In this document: positions 47,301 to 58,409 of the stretch, piece after piece
Layout of the letters: every line of letters begins with the position of its first letter
How positions within the stretch are numbered: position 1 is the first letter of the stretch
DNA from: Schistosoma mansoni
Lineage: Eukaryota; Platyhelminthes; Trematoda; Strigeidida; Schistosomatidae
DNA length: 64,000 nucleotides
Reading direction: 5' to 3'
Assembly: GCF_000237925.1 (NCBI RefSeq)
Contig: NC_031495.1
Coordinates: forward strand, 19,860,435-19,924,434
Notes under the pieces: generated by a model
Databases searched by the model: none
What the model saw: the letters and a program-made list of their open reading frames with translations, nothing else
Told to the model about the DNA's origin: nothing
Position numbers and translations under genes: made by a program

Positions 47301-50300
47301 TTTAAAACAAGTCTCCTATACTGTTACTTGCAAGAAATGATCTAATGCATAGAAAATGTGTTCAATATATGAACAGTTCAACTCATTAGATTTTATATGA
47401 ATTTCAAATATTATTATATTCAAATTTGGCATATTGTATGTACATTACAATCATATTTAAACTGTCCTAAATATCTGTTTATCTAAGAAATTTATGTCAA
47501 TTATTTAATGTTTTTTTGCTGAGGAGTCCCATAATAGGACGAAACGGCCGTCCAGTGTTTCCAGGTTTTCGATGGTGGTCTAGCTTCAATTGACTCATGA
47601 CTTCAACTATGAAAATAGTAAATCCTCCACGAAAACCCCTTATGATCTAGAATAGTTATAACACAAATACTTCTTAAAAATTCATACATATGATCACATA
47701 ACATCCTCCCAATATAGTACATTTGTTACTTAAGAATCACTTGTTCTAAATTCTGTATACTGTCGACAAAACGTGATATTTTATAGTTTTAGATTACAAA
47801 TAACTACTGAAAACCAAGATAGTTTTCTTCAGTGCTCTCTAAAACCAGTACGTGATGGATAACTTCCTAATTCAACAAACTCCACGACACTGTATACTAA
47901 GATATTCAGTATTGTATGATCAAATGGTTTCATTCCTGACTGCTTAGTTAATAATAATAATAATAGTTATTATTATTATTATTGTATATGAAGAAAGAGA
48001 AAAGAGCATTTGGATGATATTACTGCTGCACAGTAGGACATTAATACAGTATGGCATTAGTCTGATGACCAACATTCGATGTGGTTTATCCGAGTAAAAT
48101 TTATGTATTTGTTTCACCGCATTTATTACCCAATTAGATAAACATTTAAAACTTTAGATCCATCTCTTAAGTTTGGCATGAAGTTAAATCTATTTTAGAT
48201 GAGTCACTGTTTGTCTAGAATCCACGTCTGTCTGTTTATCAATCCCTTTCTCAAAAACAAAAACAACGACATATTTTTCCAGACTGACTCAGCATAAATA
48301 GAAGCATAGCAGACAGTATTGTTCTTTTTACAAACTACAAAGCAGTGAATCACAACCAGGACATGACTCATCAAATTCGTATTATTTCAAGATTATACTA
48401 ATTATATAGTGAAAGAAATTACAACGAAGACAAGAAAACAAAGTATGGTGTTGTTTTTTTTAAACTAGAGATTGTAATTTTTAAGACAAACGTTCGAAGA
48501 AAAGTATTTCTTATACTAAACTGTAACATTATTGACACAGATTCGACTGAACGAAAAATCCTATATTATGAAAATGTCTTATATCAGGCGGAATACACTA
48601 ATTTCAAAATATTTCCCAGAATTATTCGTAAGTCCCATGTATAATATACTTAATACGCCGTTACACATGATGAGCCGATTTTCTTCAATTCCAGTGGGTA
48701 ATTTCTAATCTGAATATCTTGGCGACATATTATTTGAATTTCATAGTGACTGAGGTGTGTTTAGGCACATAGTTTGACTAGTACGTATTAGTAACTATTT
48801 ACATCATGCACCTGTTGCTCACCTCTATCTGAAACAGTTTTAACAACGGAAGGTCTTGTTAAGAATTGAAGTTAAAAGTTGTTCAATTTACGTCTTCTTG
48901 AAGTAACTGACTCTTACTTGTCAAATGGTCAGTGATGCAAACTACAACAATCATATATCCAGTTTGCATAGAAGGCTTCAACTAAGTGGCTACATAGGGA
49001 ACAATCAAGTGATTTAGTTGTTGAAGTGTAACTAATTTTCACAGAAATAACATAAGTACACATTATTTGTTCAATGACCAAAAATTAGTGTTATTGAATA
49101 TCATACAAATCGTAGTGAACAATGGACACAAAAATAAAAATATGGTATGACTATCTACATACCGATGAATTGAAATGCTGTTGTAAAATGCGATCGTAAA
49201 TCTTGTGAATGTGAATCGTTTGCAGGGAGACGACAGCAATTAAATCGCGATTCATCAAGAAATGGTGTTTTAATAGTTACATTTAAAATTGAATCTATAC
49301 TATATTTATTTAAAATCTTTTCATTTTGACCATCGTATTCATTCCCTATATTAGAAAAATAAGAAAGAAAGACAAAATGATCAAGACGAAATCAGGATTT
49401 CTGTAAATCGAGTACCAAAAAATTGTACAACACAAATCTCAATGAAATCATCCATTATCATATGTTTGCATGTCTATACCTGAGTCTATGCAAGTATCAA
49501 CATCAAGTTATATATAGTATATTAACCTTAATTAAAAGTAATTTATCACGTGAATTTGTCACTGTCAAATTTATTTTTCCATAGGTGATGGATATGTTTT
49601 ATAGGCGTACAAGTAACCAACCTTCACACTAACGTAGTATGAAGTTTACAATTTATAAATTTGTAGCTAGTAAAAGTGGATATGCATTTAGGTATATTAT
49701 ACTGAAAAGTTTATACATTTGTGTCTTTATTTAAAAGTACTATAAATATTACACACAAACGATATTATTACACTTATTGATTTATTTATGTAACTATAAC
49801 AGAATTAAGGACGACATGTAAGCAATCTTTACTGTACTAATGTGAAATGTGACAACTTGAATACTTGTGCCATATTTTAATTTGTTGACAGATAAATAGG
49901 AAAATTTGACGAAACGAATAACTGAATATAAAATTTAACTCGAACAATGAGATGGCGGATCACTGTGTACTATTCTCGGTTTGTTACAAAAACCAAGCCT
50001 ATACAGAAAATCGATTTGTGTGCCATGTTCTTTACAATTGATCGATCACTGGGTGGTGATCAATGTCATGTGTGTGCGATGTTCTGCATATCGATTGCAA
50101 AAGAAAAAAGAGGACTACTTTCAAATGATAAATAAATACCCAATACTAAATAGCTGTCATAGTATAAAACCAATCCTTTCCAACTAAGTATTATATTACC
50201 TGATTAACTAATTTCAAACTAAGATGGTAAGATTTTTAAACTTTTGATGTAGAGAGAATTGCCTGGAAAATGAATTGCTGGACAAAATCAAAAGCTGAAA

Positions 50301-52878
50301 ATTTCTAAAAGGATATTTAGGACAAGATCCATGTGATAAAACTCTAAAATTATGATGAGTAAAACAGTGATAAATTTGGAAAGATATCATTATAAAATAA
50401 GATCTGAAGGTCATGGCTTCAATCCTCCGGAGTGGTACTTATGAATGTCTACTGCTTGGAAGTCCCATACTGGGGTAAAGCAAATGTCCAGTGTTCCCTG
50501 ATTTTCAGCGATTGTTTAACTAAGATCAGTGTCATAATATAGAACTTGAAATAAGATAAGCATGCCAGAAATTTTATAAGTTTATTTATCGTGACGTTAC
50601 TCAGTATGAAGTAAAATGGAGAGAGATTCAAGAGTGTGATAAAGCAATCAAAAGTGGTTTTAAGCAATAATTGATCACTTTTTTGAAACTTAGAGTAATG
50701 AGACCTAAGCTAACATAATATTAATATTTGATGGGCACATTGATGTATAAAACGCCTTTTTGATTACAAATGATTCACATTTATGTTGATACTAAATGTA
50801 TTTACGACTGAATTCCACTGATTTTAAAACATCATAGCATGATGCCACCGACATGACAATAATCTATGATTCTGATAGAGTTTTGTTCTCTGAGCTACAA
50901 ATCTTCTCCATCATCTCAAAATCTATGATTCTTTTATGCTGAGAATTATCGGTAAAGTTTAAGGACTTAACCTTATTGCACATACTGTCAAGTTATTTAG
51001 ACCGAGATAAGTGGAATGGTCCACTAATGATCCTAGATGTAGTATGCCTATATGATCAAATGTTTTTTTTATTATTTAAAAAAGTGTTACTCATTTTAAT
51101 GAACGAAATGCTTACAAACACCATAGTGAAACAAACAATATCTTATGTAATATAATTATAAGTTATTTCTACATGAAAATATAACATTACTACAACTCAT
51201 CATATGAAATCATTTAATGGAATATTTTGTTTTTACCTAGATATAGAAAAGGGAATATTCGACTGATTTCGGCACGAAATATATCTTTTGGATCACCAGG
51301 ATCATTATCAGTTACACAAAATTCTGCTAGATTCCATTGTTTTTCAACAAAATTTGCAGTTGAGCTATAACGGTTAATTATTGCTGAAGCCAAATGACTA
51401 GATTGTTTTACTGAGTTATGTAATCGAATCGGCTTGTGTTCTGTACTTCCTGCAGACAAGCCTAAACCCGGTAACAATATTGGCGAACATGTGAATTTTA
51501 ATTTTCGACACCTTGTTTTTGTAAGTGAAATATTCAAAGAATGAGCTAACTTATCCTTGATATTTCTCGACTCATTATGAGAGATATTTTCAGTGGGACT
51601 AGTTTTTGACTCATCACTAATAGGTTGAGATTTGGTCAACGGCTGTTCACATAAATGATGATAAGAATTGCAAAACTCTTGAATACCGCCTAAACGAAAA
51701 AATAAAACAGAAAAAAGCAAAACAAGTGTTACTAAACATATTCCAAAACATATATATGTATACATAACGCCACTTGTAGTCCTTCTGGGGTTCCATCTGG
51801 TTCAAAGCCAGGGTAAAGGAGAAGGTTTGGAATGGGGTTAGAAACCTCATCCAATAGAAAACAACCTCGCTAAAAATGCCCACCAGATTAAACAAATTAA
51901 ACCAATTGTACTCTACCATAGGAACCAAAGAATCTTCATTCAGAAGAATTATGACGCCTCATGGTGAAAGCCGAGATTCTTCAGAAGTCATGAAGCCAAT
52001 GGCCCTTGCGACAACCAGAGCAACAATTAATATAAGTACATGAAATGTCCGGACTGGGTGGGAGAACAAGAGGATCAATCAAATAGCTGAGAAAATGAGG
52101 CGATACAACCTAGTGGTGCTTGGAATAAGTGAAACGCATTGTACCTAATCTGAATAGAAGAGATTGGATTCGGGAGAGATGCTGTTGTACTCTGGTTATG
52201 AACAGCAAAGTGCTTCGCACACACAAGTAGTTGTACTGATTCTGTCGAAGGAAGAACGAAAATCACTTATAAGATGGGAATCTCATGGATCCAGGATCAT
52301 CAAAGCATCCTTCAATACAAAGAAGGAGGGAATCACAGTCAGTGTTACTCATTGCTATGCACCCACCAATGATGGAATTGACGATGGTAAAGATCAGTTC
52401 TATGAGAGGCTACATAGCTAAGCGCCCAGGAAAGGACCGCATCATCCTGATGGGAGACCTAAACAGCGGTTATGAAAATATCGTTGGACGACATGAACTA
52501 ACTGGGAGAAAGAAACGAGAATGGTGAGATATTCGCAAAATTATGTGCATTCAACAAAATGGTTATAGGCAGAACTGTTTCCCCCACAAACGCACACACA
52601 AAGCTACGTAGATCTCACCGAACCACAATACACAAAACCAGATCGATCAAGACAGTCCTACTGTACGGAGCCGAAACTTGGAGAACTACCACAATCATCA
52701 TCAAAGAGGTACAAGTATTTATAAATAGTCGTCAATGAAAGATACTCAATGTCCGTCGACTGGATACTATCAGCAACAGCCTACTGTAGGAGAGAAGAAA
52801 CTAACTTTCAACTGACGAAGTGAGAGAAGACATTGAAGGGGTATAGGACATTTATTGAGGAAATCAACAAACTGCATC

Positions 52879-52921
<43 letters not shown>

Positions 52922-55900
52922 CATATCAAGTACAGATTAGTGTACTCAGGTCTCATATCTACATATTTTGTCATGGTGAACGTTCAAACCTGATTCACTT
53001 ATCTTGATTTAATTAACTGCGTAACATCGCTGTCCAACAAGCGAAACGTGTGGTTAAAAGCCAAGTACATAAACCTGTAGTTGGCAGACAAGTTACCTAC
53101 GATTTTCGTAGCTGAGTACAGTATTTTATCAATAGTTGACCTTATCCAATATTGCGAAATTTTCAATAATTTAAAAATACATTATTGCATATGAGTGTCA
53201 TTCTAATGTGCTTAAATAATGTAATTAGGCAGCCGGTCAATACAACTAGTGTATCTATAAAATAAATTCATTTCTATTACTACTAATTATAGCAGTTTCT
53301 ATAATTGTTTCAAGTTAAACTTATAAGCCTATAGCTGAAGCTTGGACGGTCGATAAACCTGAAACATGACCAACCCATGACTATTTCAGTAGGAGTGAAA
53401 TTTTTCTAAGTGAAACTAATTAGAATCTTCAGAAACTAAGAGAAAGCTTTGTATAGCAATTGATGTCGGTTTACGATATTCTGTAAACGGTCAATAGTAA
53501 AAAGTTATTTACCCAACTTCGGAACTATCTAGTACTGAATACAAAACTTACTTAGTTACTTACTTACGCCTGTTACCCCTTGTCGAGGAGCATAGGCCGC
53601 ACACCAGCATTCTCCATCTAACTCTGTCCTGGGCAATCCATTCCACTTCTTTCCAGTCACCATTCATCCTTTTCATATCTGCTTCTATTTCCCAGCGTAA
53701 TGTGTTCTTTGGCCTTCCTCTTTTCCGTTTCCCTTCCGGATTCCAAGTTAGAGCTTGCCTCGTGGTGTAGTTTGGTGATTTCCTTAATGTATGTCCTATC
53801 CACTTCCAACGTCTTTTCCTGATTTCCTCTTCGGCTGGAAGCTGGTTTGTCCTCTCCCACAGAAGGCTGTTGCTGATGGTATGAGGCCAGTGAATGTTGA
53901 GTATTTTGCGAAGACAACTATTTATAAATACTTGTACCTTCTTGACGATGGATGTAGTAGTTCTCGAAGCTTCAGCTCCGTACAGTAGAGCTAACTGTCT
54001 TGACGTTCGTACTGAAGATTCTCACTTTGAAGTTAGTTGACAGTTGTTTTGAGTTCCATATGTTCTTCAATTGTAGAAATGCTGCCCCTGCTTTGCCAAT
54101 CCTCACCTCTTTATCTTCATCCGATCCTCCTTGTTCATCGAGAACGCTTACCAGGTACGTGAAAGATTCCACGTCTTTCAGAGTTTCTCCATCAAATGTG
54201 ATTGGGTTGGCGTTCTCTGTGTTGTATTTGAGGATCTTGCTTTTTCCTTTGTGTATATTGAGGCTGCTGCTACTCTAGTTGTCTTCCTCTGTATTTGTTC
54301 ATGTGTATGAGATAGGAGGACTAAATCATCTTCGAAGTCCAAATCTTCTAGTTGCGTCCAAGTTGTCTATTATATACCGTGCTTCCCCTTAGATATCGAG
54401 GTCTTCATGATCCAGACAACCACCAGAAGAAAGAGAAAGAGGAAGAGTAAGCAGCCTTGTCTGACACCGGTCCTTACTTGGAATGCGTCTGTCAGCTGTC
54501 CTCCGTACACGACTTTGCACTTTAGTCCGTCTTATGAGTTCCGGATATTGTTGACAATCTTCTCAGGAACTCCACTCAATTAATTGTTCGATGATGATCC
54601 GTAGTGTCGCAATCCGATCGTTGCTGAATCCAGGCTGTTGATCTCGAAGTCAGGTGTCTACTGCGCCTTTCATCCGGTTCAGCAACACTCTGTTGAGGAC
54701 TTTTCCTGGAATACGAAACACTTAACAATCAAACCTCCAAATCTTACAGTAAACACTAAATAAATCAGTCACTAAATTGAAATCTAATGCTTTATCCATT
54801 CGTAGATTTTTCACATTTTATCTCACTCCGAATATTACACTTTTTACATCATCTTTTAGAACTACATGAAGTTAAATCCCAAGCAAGTAATCATTGATTT
54901 TTAGGTGGAAATTCACATAACTAAATATCTCTCTAATTTAAATAAATGTCTTCTAAAATATGGAGATAACATTGTGTTTCGTAAAACTATATAATGGCGC
55001 TTCATAATTCCGACCTTTACGTATCACCATCTTAAATACTAAGAATACTAAGGTTGAAATTTACGAGATTATTTATACTATTTTATCCGTTCGTAGTGAA
55101 ATGGATATTATCAGAATGTTTATATCTATCTGTATGAAGTCATTTGATTTTATTAACTCAATACTAATAAGACAGAAAGCAAACTTATTACGCATTAAAA
55201 AATGGTTTCATCAGAAATTACTTTAGTTGATCCTAGATCTAGTAATACACAGTGCTAAGTAACTTCCATATTACGATCTCCAACATCTATTTGGTTGAAA
55301 ACGACGAAGATGAATGCCCACTGGCAGATTATATTGAGCGAAGATCTACGTATTAAGAAAACTTTTGCCATTTTAAACCAAAATTTTGAAAGTGTACAAT
55401 GGTGAGTTATTATTATTATTATTATTATTATTATTGTGTCTTAAACTAGAAAATAAAACTATATGGACGTTTAAAATATTTAATAGATAATTTCTAGTTA
55501 AAATCTTCTCCAATGTCTACAATCTAATAAAATGTATTAACTTCGCCTGAAACCTTTCTAGGATTAGAGCCATTCCCAAGCCTAGATAAAGGAGGGTTGG
55601 GCATAGGGCTAGTAATCCTGTCCAGTAGCAAACAACCTTATCAAAAATACGCTAAAAATTATAATATAATAATTTTCTCCTATTTTCATCTAAAAGAATC
55701 TATTTTATTATTTAAGGTTTGAACTGAACACTTTAACAACCACGTGATAAAATCAATAATCTGATAATTTCAAAAACAAATAAACAAAGCTGCTAAAATT
55801 AGTAGGTTTTTGTCAAGTCTAACGTTAACTAATAGGCATAAGTAAAACCTCATAAAAATTTTTTATTATTTGTGAAATATTTGTTCCATGAAAATGTGCC

Positions 55901-57343
55901 TTCACACTCTCCTGAAACTAATGTATCAAAAAAATTCAGCTTATAAGAAAGTGCTTATTTTGCTAAACAGAAACAGTTAGCAAGTAATTCAACAAAAATA
56001 TGGTTTGTGAACCGTATTCGTCACAGACTGATTTCGCTTTAGGGGCCACTAAACAGCTATTTCGCCCTATAATGAGACTGTTCAGAAATGGTCATCCCTG
56101 GAATCAGACCCAAGAATAAGATCCAATAATACGATTTCAAATTCAGTTGATTTGAGATATTGCACAACGATTATCCAATGTTATTGGTAACAACTATTCC
56201 ACTTTCTAAGTTACTGAACTCCGTCAATTTTTATTGATACTTCGAATAAAACCAATCTGTGACGAATATAACATACAAAGTAATCCAATCGTCAACAAAA
56301 CAAGCTGAAGACAACAAAGAACAATTTAGTTACCTAACCAAGTTTTGAATCGAAGTTAAGTCTTCAATAAGACACTAAGGTTTTAAAAAATACTCTCACT
56401 GAACACTTGAATTTATACATGAGACCTTAATCATTGGAGTTTTCTTCTCAGAGATTATACATAAAATACTGAGTGCACTTTTATTTTATGAGGAATGTAG
56501 TCAATAATATGTGTTTCATGTGACACATACATGACAATAAACATGTAAACAGTTTTTTTAATTGAAACCTTTCTTTAATCTCGATTACGTTATGTTTTTA
56601 TCAAAGATACTAACAAGAAAATACATATTTATAAGAAGCGATGCATGTGTATGAAATATATTTTAGTTACCTTTAAGAACTCTTGCATCTAAATGATGAA
56701 CATCAATCAAGTGTTTAACCAAGCAGTGAAGAAGATCTTTTAACATAGGAAATTCATCGATATCAGAATCAGTATAGATGATTATTAAACGGTAGTTTGG
56801 TTGGTAGCCCTTTAGATGATGGGCATTAAAACATTGTTCTCTAGCACGTAAATAATTATTTAGTACTGGCAATGCACGACGTAACTTCACACGAGATTCA
56901 CACGGTATGCCGATTGCTGTTTGTATTCGTAAATTAGCTTGAGAGGCAAGGCTTCTAATGTCAAGTATAAGTGGTAAACACTGTTTGCATGAATAGTTTG
57001 AGGTTAGTAATGAAGCCAGTTCATCACAATCAATAAAATTTATGTCTGAACTAACAGGATTATTGCTAGCTTGATTGTTTTCAGATGGATAATTTACTGC
57101 AATCGGTGATAGAATATCCAACGGAGTTGATGTCATCTGATTACTTAACGTCAAGTGGTGAACTGATTCAAACTTCGGGCGTTTTCCTTCATTTTTACAT
57201 TCTAAAATCGTTTCATCAGCATCACTTTGTGATGACTGCCTGCATGTTCGTTTTTGACCAGTATTTTCGGGCACTACATTCATCGTTAACAAATTGTGTG
57301 GTAAATTTTCCTGAAATTCAATACTTTGACAGTGAATTGTCAT
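44060..57343 (-). CDS. DUSP10: Dual-specificity MAP-kinase phosphatase, DUSP10/MKP-5-like, four exons
   Basis: Predicted to remove phosphate from threonine and tyrosine in the activation loop of stress-activated MAP kinases (JNK/p38), as known for the MKP-5 group. Exons 56671-57343, 51237-51689, 49163-49345 and 44060-44331 join to 1581 bases, 526 residues plus stop. Residues 1-110 are low complexity with a basic patch (GQKRTCRQ). Residues about 110-225 form a rhodanese/CH2 domain (LILDIRS ... ARVLKG) with an Arg-rich helix start (SRVKLRRA) where MKPs dock kinases. A Ser/Thr-rich linker follows. The catalytic domain runs from about residue 365: FPFLYLGNE, general-acid Asp in RLPANDS, P-loop HCQAGVSRS, then [12 protein letters not shown] as in human DUSP10. 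All introns are phase 1. An in-frame TAG four codons before the ATG supports the start. Orthology to DUSP10 rather than DUSP8/16 is inferred from the C-terminal match. Confidence 0.92.
44340..45360. other. Phosphatase intron 3, first part
   Basis: AT-rich intron DNA with a short TA run near 44769-44787; nothing else recognised. Confidence 0.5.
45363..45592 (-). repeat. tRNA-headed SINE with full hammerhead-like core, minus strand
   Basis: In minus sense: head with GCCGGCTCAGTGGTCTATCG (A box CTCAGTGG), B box GGGTTCGAGTC, then the ribozyme-like segment 45494-45451. That segment reads CACTG, CTGAGGA, stem GTCC...GGAC, GAAAC, GGCCGTC, CAGTG. After it come GTTTCCAGG, TTGACTCATGATTTCAAC and a tail of CTCCACAGAAGCCCC. 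All core positions of the minimal hammerhead consensus (CUGANGA, GAAA, cleavage after GUC) are present. Confidence 0.88.
45633..45752 (+). repeat. 5'-truncated SINE with full hammerhead-like core, plus strand
   Basis: Begins ATCTTGGATGCGCACTG and carries the same core at 45648-45691 (CTGAGGA, GTCC...GGAC, GAAAC, GGCCGTC, CAGTG), then the same 3' body. It is the mirror image of the copy at 45363-45592, with about 140 bp of tRNA-like head and flank between the two cores. Confidence 0.88.
45945..46118 (-). repeat. Decayed SINE of the same family, minus strand
   Basis: Inverted traces of GGACGAAAC-like and CTGAGGA-like words (GTCCTAATACGAGGCTTTCC, TCAGTAGTGAATATCCACGA) and a tRNA-like end (CAGTAAAACTACTGGATC). 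Confidence 0.6.
46315..46405 (+). repeat. Decayed SINE body, plus strand
   Basis: TGTGCATTGCTGAGGAATCC, then CAGGACGTAACGG and TCCAGTGCTG: the hammerhead-like body with substitutions in stem II and in GAAAC. The stretch from 46406 to 47516 holds nothing recognised. Confidence 0.65.
47517..47647 (+). repeat. SINE copy truncated at the ribozyme core
   Basis: Sequence begins at TTTTTTTGCTGAGGAGTCCC, so the tRNA-like head and the 5' strand of stem I are absent. The rest of the core (GGACGAAACGGCCGTCCAGTG) and the 3' body to about 47647 are intact. Confidence 0.85.
47648..49160. other. Phosphatase intron 3, last part
   Basis: AT-rich with an ATT/AAT triplet run near 47949-47983; nothing else recognised. 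Confidence 0.5.
49163..49345 (-). CDS. DUSP10: DUSP10-like exon 3: phosphatase domain, general acid
   Basis: It encodes [12 protein letters not shown], then [17 protein letters not shown] and FQFI, matching GNEQDA..., VINVT, RLPATDSNKQNL and FEFI of human DUSP10. Acceptor TATAG and donor GTATGT are both in phase 1. It has no internal ATG-initiated frame long enough for an ORF scan to detect. Confidence 0.9.
49346..51236. other. Phosphatase intron 2
   Basis: A 1891 bp intron. Apart from the decayed SINE at about 50.4 kb nothing is recognised. The overlapping readings near 49947-50187 are not exons. Confidence 0.6.
50398..50535 (+). repeat. Decayed SINE body
   Basis: CTACTGCTTGGAAGTCCCAT, ACTGGGGTAAAGCAAATGTC and CAGTGTTCCCTGATTTTC align loosely with the hammerhead-like SINE body. 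The core is lost. Confidence 0.55.
51237..51689 (-). CDS. DUSP10: DUSP10-like exon 2: linker and start of phosphatase domain
   Basis: It opens at a TTTAG acceptor with [14 protein letters not shown], which completes the rhodanese C-terminal helix (LKGG.QEF in human DUSP10). A variable linker follows, then IFPFLYLG at the GTAAAA donor. The hydrophobic N-terminus ([12 protein letters not shown]...) of the longer open reading lies in the intron and is not part of the protein. Confidence 0.88.
51775..52545 (+). mobile_element. RTE/SR2-like LINE, 5' part (leader and endonuclease)
   Basis: Leader words (AAAGCCAGGGTAAAGGAG) precede a broken endonuclease: [60 protein letters not shown]. The frame changes several times. 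It belongs to the second LINE family of this window, in the intron before phosphatase exon 2 and antisense to the gene. Confidence 0.82.
52640..52882 (+). mobile_element. RTE/SR2-like LINE, 3' part of the same copy
   Basis: After a short bridge the C-terminal words appear ([27 protein letters not shown]), ending at an AT microsatellite. Nearly all of the reverse transcriptase between this and the endonuclease part is missing, so this is an internally deleted copy. Confidence 0.78.
52883..52919. repeat. (AT)n microsatellite
   Basis: An uninterrupted 37 bp run directly abutting the LINE fragment. The stretch 52920-53550 after it holds nothing recognised. Confidence 0.97.
53553..54718 (-). mobile_element. 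RTE/SR2-like LINE, 5' truncated in the reverse transcriptase
   Basis: In minus sense: RT traces near 54.7-54.4 kb ([26 protein letters not shown] words), then [72 protein letters not shown] and the TTAC-repeat tail at 53553-53578. Several frameshifts are present. It is closely related to the copy at 32.9-33.7 kb but reaches further 5'. Confidence 0.85.
54719..55554. other. Phosphatase intron 1, AT-rich part
   Basis: A (TTA)n run at 55407-55435; nothing else recognised. Confidence 0.5.
55555..55665 (+). mobile_element. RTE-like LINE leader fragment
   Basis: AAGCCTAGATAAAGGAGGGT, GGGCATAGGGCTAG and AGCAAACAACCTTATCAAAA align with the leader at 51.80-51.88 kb (AAAGCCAGGGTAAAGGAG, GAAAACAACCTCGCTAAAAA). 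Only the leader is left. Confidence 0.6.
56028..56110 (-). repeat. Decayed SINE body, minus strand
   Basis: CAGCTATTTCGCCCTATAAT followed by GAGACTGTTCAGAAATGGTC is an inverted, degraded form of the SINE body. Sequence on to 56670 is plain intron. Confidence 0.5.
56671..57343 (-). CDS. DUSP10: DUSP10-like exon 1: N-terminus and rhodanese/CH2 domain
   Basis: 224 codons plus one base, starting at ATG 57343 and ending VLKG at a GTAACT donor. The rhodanese-like core includes [16 protein letters not shown] and [12 protein letters not shown]. The rhodanese active-site cysteine is not expected in MKP docking domains, and none was seen at the loop. The first 110 residues resemble nothing I know. Confidence 0.88.
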
Positions 57344-57344
57344 T

Positions 57345-58225
57345 GTAATATGGATCTAACCCCGATCGCCCCGGTGGACGGTATACGGGTTATCTACACT
57401 TGACGAAGCGTAAACTGACTATTATTTATTGTATCTGAAGGTCATATTTTAATACACCAATAGTCTATCAGTTTTCATAATCCTATGCTGAAATCTAATT
57501 GGTTTAAATATTGGTATAGTGATTGATTACGGGTGTTAGATGACGAAGATAAATGTGATTTAGATCAGTCACATGGATTATCTAGTGATTTTTAGGTAGA
57601 CCATAACTTGATTGACATTTTATTAAAAATATTCTTTACAAAATGGTCATTTTTATTTCGCTTATTGTTTGCCATTTACCGATGAATTTTTTCTCTTAAA
57701 TTTTCTATTGGTAACACGAACTTTTGGTGAAATTTCATAATTTTTTTATTAGATTAGGTTATCCTTAAAGTTAGTTCGTCTCTCTTCAAATGTACTGTCA
57801 AGATAATTTAGATCCAATTCGTTACCCGATCACTCTGATAAGTAAAATGTATAAATATTTGTTGATGACTAGATTTCAACTAAATTTCGACTCCTTAGCT
57901 TAATTGTATCATATTCACCCTTGAAAATTAAAGGCTATGTAATCCCGAATTTAAGATGAAATATCTGCACCAGTGCTTTCGGATTTTCAGTGACTTTACA
58001 ACTAATATCAACACATGATGTTAAGCATATAAACAGCTATTTAAAAGGTAACTGTATGTCGTATGGATATTCTTCTTAAGACATAAAGCTTTTATTTCCT
58101 CATCCTTAATCAGTTTTGAAAAATAAAGTAGAACTTTGAAAAAGGCTTCGTTTGATTAAAATGTACTGCAGACTGACTTAAGGTTTTATCCTTCTGATTA
58201 TTAGTTAAAGATGTGGAGTTTGGAG
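57345..58225. other. Upstream flank of the phosphatase gene
   Basis: An in-frame TAG lies just upstream of the ATG. No TATA or initiator element could be singled out in this AT-rich DNA. A 5' noncoding exon is possible further up. Confidence 0.45.
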
Positions 58226-58227
58226 TG

Positions 58228-58405
58228 ATAAGGTGGTCGTTGGAGGTAGTCAACGAAATCCTGTTTAGACCTAGGTTTCGTGCGATTTGGGGCTCGTCAG
58301 TAAGGTGTACCTGTAGTCCTGAGGTAACTGGTTCTCCCTGATGGACTCGACGCGATCACCCAGTTTCATAGTCACAGACGTTACCACTAAGCTATCTGGG
58401 CGGTG
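58228..58405 (-). repeat. tRNA-derived SINE of a third family, minus strand
   Basis: In minus sense the A box TAGCTTAGTGG (plus coordinates 58384-58394) matches TRGCNNAGYGG, with a degraded B box (GGGTGATCGCGTCGAGTCC) 35-45 bases on. The body then contains CAGGGAGAACCAGTT and ACACCTTACTGACGAGCC. It is too diverged and extended to be a tRNA gene. Confidence 0.7.
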
Positions 58406-58409
58406 AATG

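Noticed and set aside
51690-51765. Hydrophobic N-terminal segment [18 protein letters not shown] as a membrane anchor of the phosphatase
   Set aside because: It lies upstream of a clear TTTAG acceptor, and the exon joins in phase to the rhodanese exon, so it is intron.
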